Part shown: one piece after another, positions 15,688 through 21,003 of the stretch
How positions within the stretch are numbered: position 1 is the first letter of the stretch
Layout: the number at the start of each line of letters is the position of its first letter
DNA from: Nitrospirota bacterium
Lineage (GTDB): Bacteria > Nitrospirota > Nitrospiria > Nitrospirales > UBA8639
NCBI GenBank assembly: GCA_020348185.1
Contig: CP070743.1
Span: 1-21,003 of the forward strand
Direction: 5' to 3'
Length of the DNA stretch: 21,003 nt
Notes under the pieces: model-generated
Database searches by the model: none
What the model saw: the letters and a program-made list of their open reading frames with translations, nothing else
Told to the model about the DNA's origin: nothing
Made by a program: the position numbers and the translations under genes

Positions 15688-15716
15688 AGTATAGAGATCG
15701 TAAGTTTTTTTGACAA
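15688..15716 (-). promoter_or_regulatory. Promoter of bioA, sharing its -35 box with the lepA promoter
   Basis: On the minus strand TTGTCA (15716-15711, 5/6 to consensus) is followed after exactly 17 bp by TATACT (15693-15688, 5/6). The start would be near 15681, giving an 18-base leader before ATG 15663. The -35 box overlaps the plus-strand TTGACA by five bases. Confidence 0.7.
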
Positions 15717-15738
15717 CCTGATGAAGGCTTACTACAAT
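15710..15738 (+). promoter_or_regulatory. Promoter of the lepA-lepB cluster
   Basis: TTGACA (15710-15715, 6/6) and TACAAT (15733-15738, 5/6) are separated by exactly 17 bp. The expected start is near 15745, only about 7 bases before the first lepA ATG at 15752. This leaves no room for a normal ribosome-binding site. Confidence 0.8.
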
Positions 15739-15751
15739 CAACCTTTTGAGA

Positions 15752-17566
15752 ATGATGCACCAATCAGAGTCCTCTCGAATCCGTAACTTCTCCATAATCG
15801 CTCATATCGATCACGGGAAATCCACCCTCGCTGACAGGGTTCTGGAACTCACCGGAGCTATTTCTCAGCGTGAGGCCCGCGAACAAATTCTCGATGCTAT
15901 GGATCTGGAGCGGGAGCGTGGCATTACGATTAAGGCCCATGCGGTCAGTACGTCTTACCGGGCCAAGGATGGAAAGAAGTATTTGTTTAACCTGATCGAT
16001 ACTCCCGGACACGTCGATTTCACCTATGAAGTCTCGCGAAGTCTCGCAGCCTGTGAAGGAGCCCTCCTATTGGTCGATGCCACACAAGGGGTAGAAGCCC
16101 AAACGATTGCGAATGCGTATCTTGCTATCGCCAACGATCTCCACATCATTCCGGTTATCAATAAAATTGACCTTCCCAGTGCCGATGTTGAGAGGGTCAA
16201 GCATCAGATCAAGGACGTTCTAGGACTTCCGGTTCAAGACTCATTTTTAGTTAGCGCCAAAGGGGGCCAGGGGGTCTCAGAGGTGCTTGAAGCTATTGTT
16301 CATTCCATTCCTCCCCCAAAGGGTGAGGCCAAACAACCCCTAAAAGCCCTCATTTTTGATTCCTGGTTCGATAGTTATCAGGGTGCTGTGGTATTGCTTC
16401 GAGTTTTTGACGGAACAATCGTTCCCGGCATGAAAATCCAAATGATGTCGAATAAGCGAACTTTTGAAGTAGCGGAAGTTGGGGTCTTTACCCCTAAGAA
16501 AATGAAGGTCCCTCAATTGGGACCAGGTGATGTCGGGTATCTTTGTGCGGGAATGAAAGACTTGGCTGATACAAAAATAGGGGACACGATTACCGAAGCC
16601 GGTCAACCGGCGGAAGCCCCACTTCCGGGGTATCGCGAGGTTAAGCCTGTTGTCTTTTGTGGGTTGTATACTACGGATAACGCCAAATTCGAGGATCTCC
16701 GCGACTCATTGGAAAAGCTGCGTTTAAATGATTCCTCATTTGGGTATGAGCCTGAAACCTCATTGGCCTTGGGATTTGGGTTTCGGTGTGGATTTCTCGG
16801 CCTTCTTCATATGGAAATCATCCGGGAACGTTTGGAGCGGGAGTATGGTCTTGATCTCATCAGTACAGCACCGACGGTGATTTATCGGGTCACCACGAAT
16901 AAGGGAGAGGTCCTGGACATTGAGAACCCATCGAAATTTCCTGATCCCTCCATCATTGATCGAACCGAAGAACCCTTTATTCAGGCGACGATTATTACCC
17001 CGGAAAAATTTGTCGGGAATATTCTCCAACTCTGTCAAGAGCGGCGGGGTGTCCAGCAATCCCTCCAGTTTTTGGATCCCACTCGCGCGATGTTGACCTA
17101 TGAATTACCCTTGAATGAAATGGTGTTGGACTTTTATGACCGATTAAAATCCCGTACGCAAGGCTACGCCTCGTTGGATTATGAATTAGTGGGATACCGA
17201 GAGTCGGATCTTGTAAAGTTGGATCTCCTGTTAAACGGAGAAACGGTCGATGCGTTGTCTTTCATCACCCATCGGGAGAAGGCCCAGCAACGGGGACGCC
17301 AGCTTGCGGAAAAGATGAAGGAATTAATTCCCAAACAGATGTTTGAAGTGGCGATCCAGGCGGCAATTGGCAAACGAGTGATTGCACGGGAAACCGTCGG
17401 TGCCATCAAGAAGAATGTGACGGCGAAATGTTATGGTGGGGATATTACCCGAAAACGCAAGTTATGGGAAAAGCAGAAAGAAGGAAAAAAACGAATGAAA
17501 CGGTTGGGGCGGGTCGAAGTTCCTCAGGAGGCCTTCCTGGCCATCTTAAAGACAGAGAATGATTAA
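15752..17566 (+). CDS. lepA: Elongation factor 4 (ribosomal back-translocase LepA)
   Basis: LepA is a ribosome-bound translational GTPase with roles in translation fidelity and initiation/ribosome assembly. The 604-residue protein has the G domain with AHIDHGKSTLADRV (G1, residues ~18-31), DTPGHVDFTYEVSRSL (G3) and NKIDLP (G4). EF-G-like domains II, III and V follow (RCGFLGLLHMEIIRERLEREY is typical). The LepA-specific C-terminal domain ends the protein, with KCYGGDITRKRKLWEKQKEGKKRMK. All GTPase motifs are intact and length is normal. The open frame begins at TTG 15746; I chose ATG 15752, though ATG 15755 is equally possible. A near-consensus promoter ends only 13 bases upstream and no ribosome-binding site is visible, so the message is probably leaderless or nearly so. 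It overlaps or abuts lepB, the classic lepA-lepB pairing. Confidence 0.97.
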   Translation: MMHQSESSRIRNFSIIAHIDHGKSTLADRVLELTGAISQREAREQILDAMDLERERGITIKAHAVSTSYRAKDGKKYLFNLIDTPGHVDFTYEVSRSLAACEGALLLVDATQGVEAQTIANAYLAIANDLHIIPVINKIDLPSADVERVKHQIKDVLGLPVQDSFLVSAKGGQGVSEVLEAIVHSIPPPKGEAKQPLKALIFDSWFDSYQGAVVLLRVFDGTIVPGMKIQMMSNKRTFEVAEVGVFTPKKMKVPQLGPGDVGYLCAGMKDLADTKIGDTITEAGQPAEAPLPGYREVKPVVFCGLYTTDNAKFEDLRDSLEKLRLNDSSFGYEPETSLALGFGFRCGFLGLLHMEIIRERLEREYGLDLISTAPTVIYRVTTNKGEVLDIENPSKFPDPSIIDRTEEPFIQATIITPEKFVGNILQLCQERRGVQQSLQFLDPTRAMLTYELPLNEMVLDFYDRLKSRTQGYASLDYELVGYRESDLVKLDLLLNGETVDALSFITHREKAQQRGRQLAEKMKELIPKQMFEVAIQAAIGKRVIARETVGAIKKNVTAKCYGGDITRKRKLWEKQKEGKKRMKRLGRVEVPQEAFLAILKTEND

Positions 17567-17567
17567 T

Positions 17568-18323
17568 ATGGGTCCTGAAGATCAGCAAAATCAACAACCC
17601 GAGGACGTCACGATTGAATCGTCAACCTCCTCGCCTACTTCCGAGGAACAACAGAATACGAGCTCGAAAAAGTCCCTCATACGAGAATATTCAGAAGCCA
17701 TTATCATTGCCATTATCCTTGCGTTCACGATTCGTGTGTTTGTCGTCCAAGCATTTAAAATTCCCTCAGGCTCAATGATTCCCACCTTATTAATTGGGGA
17801 TCATATTCTGGTCAGTAAACTGGCCTATGGTCTCCAATGGCCTACTGATTGTGAATTCAAGCTGAATTTCCCTCCTATGACCTGCTATTCCTCGAAGATG
17901 GTCATTGATTTTGGATCTCCTCAGCGGGAGGATATCATCGTATTCCGATATCCGGAAGATGAAGAAAAGGATTTTATTAAACGGATCATTGGGCTCCCCG
18001 GAGACAAGATTACCATTCGGAATAAAAAAGTTTTCATCAATGACGTTCCCCTACATGATCAAAACTTTACTCAACGTATCGATCCAGGGATGATCGATGG
18101 ACAGATTTCTCACCGGGATAACTTTGGTCCCATCACGGTTCCCCAGGATTCATACTTTGTTATGGGGGACAACCGGGATCAAAGTTTGGATAGCCGGTTC
18201 TGGGGTTTTGTAAAAATCGATAAAATTAAAGGGAAAGCCTTCCTCAGTTATTGGTCGTGGAATGGAAAAGGTTCGTGGGCCGATTGGGTGCGATGGGAAC
18301 GCATTGGAAAAGTGATTAAATGA
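17568..18323 (+). CDS. lepB: Signal peptidase I
   Basis: It removes signal peptides from secreted preproteins at the outer face of the inner membrane. Residues ~1-35 are polar and rich in Gln, Ser and Glu. One transmembrane helix (about residues 44-62) follows. Next comes box B IPSGSMIPTL with the nucleophile Ser69, then box D DFIKRIIGLPGDK with general base Lys138, and box E MGDNRDQSLDSRFWG. The single membrane anchor is like Gram-positive enzymes. An insert of about 25 residues with two cysteines lies between boxes B and C. Two starts are possible: ATG 17559, overlapping lepA by 8 bases, or ATG 17568. The AGAG at 17554-17557 is 10 bases from the second but only 1 from the first, so 17568 is preferred. 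Confidence 0.96.
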   Translation: MGPEDQQNQQPEDVTIESSTSSPTSEEQQNTSSKKSLIREYSEAIIIAIILAFTIRVFVVQAFKIPSGSMIPTLLIGDHILVSKLAYGLQWPTDCEFKLNFPPMTCYSSKMVIDFGSPQREDIIVFRYPEDEEKDFIKRIIGLPGDKITIRNKKVFINDVPLHDQNFTQRIDPGMIDGQISHRDNFGPITVPQDSYFVMGDNRDQSLDSRFWGFVKIDKIKGKAFLSYWSWNGKGSWADWVRWERIGKVIK

Positions 18324-18326
18324 AAA

Positions 18327-18368
18327 GAGAATATCGAAGTTCGAACACCGAATATCGAATGTCGAAGG
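18327..18368. repeat. Tandem heptamer repeat, TCGAANN type
   Basis: Five in-phase units start at 18334, 18341, 18348, 18355 and 18362. Four begin TCGAA and the fifth CCGAA; a sixth, weaker unit (GAGAATA) precedes at 18327. The 10-mer GAATATCGAA occurs at 18329 and again at 18350, 21 bp apart. It fills the start of the lepB-hldA spacer. It is too short-period to be CRISPR. Confidence 0.75.
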
Positions 18369-18415
18369 AAAAGATGACCTATCAACCAATTTATTAAAAA
18401 CCCTTCGTCATTCGA
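18355..18415. repeat. Inverted repeat formed by heptamer units between lepB and hldA
   Basis: TCGAATGTCGAAGG (18355-18368) matches the reverse complement of 18402-18415 at 13 of 14 positions, with a 33-base AT-rich loop between. The right arm thus carries two heptamers in the opposite orientation. No T-run follows, so an intrinsic terminator is unlikely. The right arm ends 12 bases before the hldA start codon. Confidence 0.65.
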
Positions 18416-18426
18416 CATGACATCCA

Positions 18427-19407
18427 ATGACTCCACAAAAGCTGGAACGATATCTTAAGCGTTTTTCCAGGGCCAACGTCCTGGTCGTCGGGGATTTGAT
18501 CCTCGACCATTATATTTGGGGGCAAGTCCATCGCGTATCGCCGGAAGCGCCTGTCCCGGTGGTCCATGTACAATCAGAGACTCTCAGTTTAGGTGGAGCG
18601 GCCAATGTCTTTAAAAATCTCAAATCCTTGGGAGGACAAGCCGACCTGTGCGGAGTGATTGGTGCCGACGAGAGTGGTCGGTCCTTCCTCAAAGAGCTTT
18701 CCAACTATCGGCGGAATCGGAGTGGGATTGTTATGGATGCAGAACGTCCAACCACCCGAAAGACCCGTATCATCGCCCACAACCAACAAATCGTTCGATA
18801 TGATGTTGAAGAACCTGAGCTCTTATCTCCATCAATTGAACGAAAAATTCTGCGATATGTCGGGTCTCGCCTTTCTGAAGTGACATGTCTGGTCATTTCG
18901 GATTATGATAAAGGGGTTGTCACCCCCTCACTGATGACTCACCTTCGGGCGTTAGCAAGCAGACACGAGGTCCCTATTGTGGTTGATCCAAAAGTGAAAC
19001 ATTTTGAATATTATTCGGATGTGACGGTGATCACCCCAAACCATGTCGAAGCCTATCAAGCTGCTGGCTTGAGGGCCAACAGCAACCATCCCATAAATGA
19101 GGTCGGCCCCTTACTGAGAAAAAGGCTGAACTGTAAGGCCGTTCTGGTCACTCGAGGGGAACACGGGATGAGCCTCTTTGAAGAAAATCAGGCACATTGG
19201 CATATTCCAGCTATGGCAAGACAAGTGTATGATGTGACTGGAGCAGGGGATACCGTTGTCAGCACTCTTGCGCTCGCCCTCAGTGTCGGCGCCAGCATCA
19301 AGGAGGCGGCTGTGCTGGCCAATCGAGCCGCCGGTGTGGTCGTGGGAATGTTGGGAACCGCAAGCGTGACCCCACCTCAACTGAAGGAAGCGCTCACTCA
19401 TGACTAG
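18427..19407 (+). CDS. rfaE1: D-glycero-beta-D-manno-heptose-7-phosphate kinase (single-domain HldA/RfaE1)
   Basis: It phosphorylates heptose 7-phosphate at C1 in the ADP-heptose pathway supplying the LPS inner core. The 326-residue PfkB/ribokinase-type protein opens with VLVVGDLILDHYIWG (18-32). Next are PEAPVPV and LGGAANVFKNLKSLGG (55-70) in the sugar-binding region. VVDPKVKHFEYY and TPNHVEAY (203-210) follow, and then the anion-hole motif DVTGAGDT (269-276) with catalytic Asp275. The C-terminal nucleotidyltransferase domain of E. coli-type bifunctional HldE is absent, so this is the separate kinase form and a separate HldC is expected elsewhere. ATG 18427 is the first plausible start; no ribosome-binding site is visible and an inverted repeat ends just upstream. 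It overlaps kdsB by 8 bases, implying translational coupling. Confidence 0.95.
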   Translation: MTPQKLERYLKRFSRANVLVVGDLILDHYIWGQVHRVSPEAPVPVVHVQSETLSLGGAANVFKNLKSLGGQADLCGVIGADESGRSFLKELSNYRRNRSGIVMDAERPTTRKTRIIAHNQQIVRYDVEEPELLSPSIERKILRYVGSRLSEVTCLVISDYDKGVVTPSLMTHLRALASRHEVPIVVDPKVKHFEYYSDVTVITPNHVEAYQAAGLRANSNHPINEVGPLLRKRLNCKAVLVTRGEHGMSLFEENQAHWHIPAMARQVYDVTGAGDTVVSTLALALSVGASIKEAAVLANRAAGVVVGMLGTASVTPPQLKEALTHD

Positions 19408-20164
19408 CTCGCGCCCGGCTGTTGCGGTGTTGATTCCTGCGCGATATGGTTCCGTTCGATTTCCTGGGAAACCGCTTGCAGAGCTGGCAGGAAAACCCTT
19501 AATTCAGCATGTCTATGAAGCGGCCAAGGGAATTCCTCATGTCAATGACATTCAAGTTGTTACGGATGATACTCGTATTCTGCAGGCCGTCGAAGGGTTT
19601 GGGGGGCACGCCTGTCTCATTGAGAGTCCTTGCCGTACCGGGACTGATCGCATTGCTAAGGCGGCGTCTCAAATGGATTGCGATGTGGTCGTCAATCTCC
19701 AAGGCGATGAAATTCCTTTGCATCCCGGGCTCTTAAGCGACTTAATTGAACCGTTTTTAAACAGTAAGGCTCAAATGGGAACACTGAAACGTCCCTTAAA
19801 GAGTATGGAGCGAGTCAATCAGCCTTCGGTAGTCAAAGTGGTGACGAATCAAGCGGGAGAAGCTCTCTATTTTTCCAGGTCTCCAATCCCATGCTTGCGG
19901 GACGGCAATCACCTGACGTCGATTCCTACTTTCTATATGCACCTTGGCATTTACATCTTTCGTCGAGAAACTCTCTTACGGTTTGCTGAGCTGCCCACCG
20001 GCATATTGGAAGAAGCCGAAAAACTTGAGCAATTACGAGCGTTAGAACATGGCGTACCCATTCAGGTTTGGGAAACCACACACCCATCCCTTCGAATCGA
20101 TCAGGTTGAAGATTTAATGGAGGCGAATGAACTTCTGTCGAATGCGGAAAGTGTCAAGTTTTAG
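19400..20164 (+). CDS. kdsB: 3-deoxy-manno-octulosonate cytidylyltransferase (CMP-KDO synthetase)
   Basis: KdsB activates KDO with CTP to CMP-KDO, the donor for lipid A-KDO assembly; it acts in the cytosol. The 254-residue protein has the nucleotidyltransferase start VLIPARYGSVRFPGKPLAELAGKPL (residues ~10-34), CRTGTDRIA, VVNLQGDEIPL (metal/substrate loop), ALYFSRSPIPCLR, HLGIYIFRRETL and the C-terminal EEAEKLEQLRALEHG. All are typical of KdsB. ATG 19400 lies inside the end of the kinase gene (ATGACTAG overlap), so translation is probably coupled. The last three codons and the stop fall inside a 14-bp imperfect tandem duplication (20155-20183), so the extreme C-terminus may have been altered by repeat growth. 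Confidence 0.97.
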   Translation: MTSSRPAVAVLIPARYGSVRFPGKPLAELAGKPLIQHVYEAAKGIPHVNDIQVVTDDTRILQAVEGFGGHACLIESPCRTGTDRIAKAASQMDCDVVVNLQGDEIPLHPGLLSDLIEPFLNSKAQMGTLKRPLKSMERVNQPSVVKVVTNQAGEALYFSRSPIPCLRDGNHLTSIPTFYMHLGIYIFRRETLLRFAELPTGILEEAEKLEQLRALEHGVPIQVWETTHPSLRIDQVEDLMEANELLSNAESVKF

Positions 20165-20183
20165 GCTTCAAGTTTCAGGTCTT
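20155..20183. repeat. Imperfect tandem duplication / heptamer repeat, CAAGTTT type
   Basis: A 14-bp unit beginning CAAGTTT at 20155 is repeated from 20169 with one substitution and one inserted base; each half consists of two 7-bp subunits (CAAGTTT plus TAGGCTT or CAGGTCT). It straddles the kdsB stop codon at 20162-20164. The rest of the 75-bp spacer before pyrG shows no other feature. Confidence 0.5.
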
Positions 20184-20239
20184 AAGATAAAGCGAGTTAA
20201 TGATTTTACCTTTGAACCTTTCTCTAAAGAGTATGTCGA

Positions 20240-21003
20240 ATGAGTAAATTCATTTTCATCACGGGCGGAGTCGTATCTTCCCTTGGAAAAGGCCTTTCGT
20301 CCGCATCAATTGGCCAACTTCTGGAGAGTCGGGGGTTGAAGATTACATTCTTGAAGCTGGACCCCTATATCAATGTTGATCCAGGGACCATGAATCCTTA
20401 CCAACATGGTGAGGTGTATGTGACCGATGATGGGGCGGAAACCGACCTTGATCTGGGCCATTATGAACGGTTTACCTCTGTTCACTTGAACAGAGAAAAT
20501 AATTGTACAACGGGACGAATTTACGATTCAGTCATCAGAAAAGAACGGCGTGGTGAATACTTGGGCGCAACGGTTCAAGTGGTTCCACACATTACCGATG
20601 AAATTAAGCAGACGATCTTGAGGGTTGCGCATGAAGTCGATGTCGTCATCGTCGAAATTGGGGGAACGGTCGGTGACATCGAAAGTCTTCCCTTTCTAGA
20701 ATCCATCCGGCAAATGCCCTATGACGTCGGAAGAGAAAATGTGCTGTACATTCATCTCACGTTAGTACCCTTTATCGGAACGGCTGGCGAGCTGAAAACC
20801 AAACCCACCCAACATTCGGTCAATAAGTTACGGGAAATTGGTATTCAACCCAACATTCTCCTCTGTCGAACCGATCGGTATCTTCCTCCCACGGTCAAAG
20901 AAAAAATTGCGTTATTTTGCAATGTGGACAAAGAATCCGTCATCACAGCCAAAGACGTTGAAACGGTATACGAGGTGCCCGTTGTCCTGCGTAAGGAAGG
21001 GTT
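20240..21003 (+). CDS. pyrG: CTP synthase, N-terminal part
   Basis: It converts UTP to CTP using ATP and glutamine. Only the first 254 codons and two bases are in the window and the frame is still open at the right edge. The sequence starts MSKFIFITGGVVSSLGKGLSSAS, the amidoligase-domain P-loop. It continues with KLDPYINVDPGTMNPYQHGE, VTDDGAETDLDLGHYERF, EIGGTVGDIESLPFLE and KTKPTQHSVNKLREIGIQP. Together these are an essentially complete synthase signature; the C-terminal glutaminase domain lies outside. ATG 20240 is preceded by AAAGAG at 20226-20231 as a plausible ribosome-binding site. It is 75 bp downstream of kdsB, whose enzyme consumes CTP. Confidence 0.97.
   Translation, partial: MSKFIFITGGVVSSLGKGLSSASIGQLLESRGLKITFLKLDPYINVDPGTMNPYQHGEVYVTDDGAETDLDLGHYERFTSVHLNRENNCTTGRIYDSVIRKERRGEYLGATVQVVPHITDEIKQTILRVAHEVDVVIVEIGGTVGDIESLPFLESIRQMPYDVGRENVLYIHLTLVPFIGTAGELKTKPTQHSVNKLREIGIQPNILLCRTDRYLPPTVKEKIALFCNVDKESVITAKDVETVYEVPVVLRKEG

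Noticed and set aside
15746..15752. TTG 15746 as the start of lepA
   Set aside because: It lies at the predicted transcription start with no ribosome-binding site, and two ATG codons follow within 9 bases.
18327..18368. CRISPR array
   Set aside because: Units are 7 bp with no unique spacers and no cas gene nearby; it is a simple short tandem repeat.

Overview
The window is about 21 kb of gene-dense chromosome with moderate GC. It reads as a Gram-negative bacterium: it carries KDO and heptose lipopolysaccharide genes, two predicted lipoprotein proteases and type I signal peptidase. It also has a Bacillus-type PyrR attenuation system. From memory of gene order (pyrR-pyrB-pyrC-carA-carB-greA and lepA-lepB-hldA-kdsB-pyrG), the best guess is a member of the Nitrospirota close to Nitrospira. 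That assignment is inference; no marker gene is present to prove it.

Layout. (1) Positions 1-471 hold the end of proA (proline synthesis), followed at 569-2359 by a 596-residue protein I cannot name, whose C-terminus looks like a degenerate methyltransferase fold. (2) A sigma70-type promoter at 2482-2511, a PyrR-binding RNA element at 2519-2550 and an intrinsic terminator at 2594-2629 form a textbook attenuator in front of pyrR. Downstream run pyrR, pyrB, pyrC, a DUF4149 membrane protein, carA, an SppA-like lipoprotein protease, an M48 lipoprotein metalloprotease, carB, greA and a DUF62/SAM hydroxide adenosyltransferase-like gene, all on the plus strand and mostly overlapping or closely spaced. 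This block contains the first three steps of UMP synthesis plus its regulator, with envelope-protease genes inserted between the two carbamoyl-phosphate synthetase subunits. (3) bioA lies alone on the minus strand (14218-15663), convergent with the DUF62 gene and divergent from lepA. The 88-bp bioA/lepA gap holds two near-consensus divergent promoters whose -35 boxes are the same DNA. (4) lepA, lepB, hldA (rfaE1), kdsB and the start of pyrG form the right-hand plus-strand cluster: translation and secretion housekeeping, then inner-core LPS precursors. CTP synthase sits beside the CTP-consuming KdsB.

Between genes, five separate spacers contain short degenerate tandem repeats with a 7-bp period (units related to TTTCGAN/TTCAAGN). 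One of these, between lepB and hldA, folds back on an inverted copy. They resemble in design the heptanucleotide STRR repeats of cyanobacteria and are the least explained structure here. No rRNA, tRNA, CRISPR array, insertion sequence or phage gene was seen.
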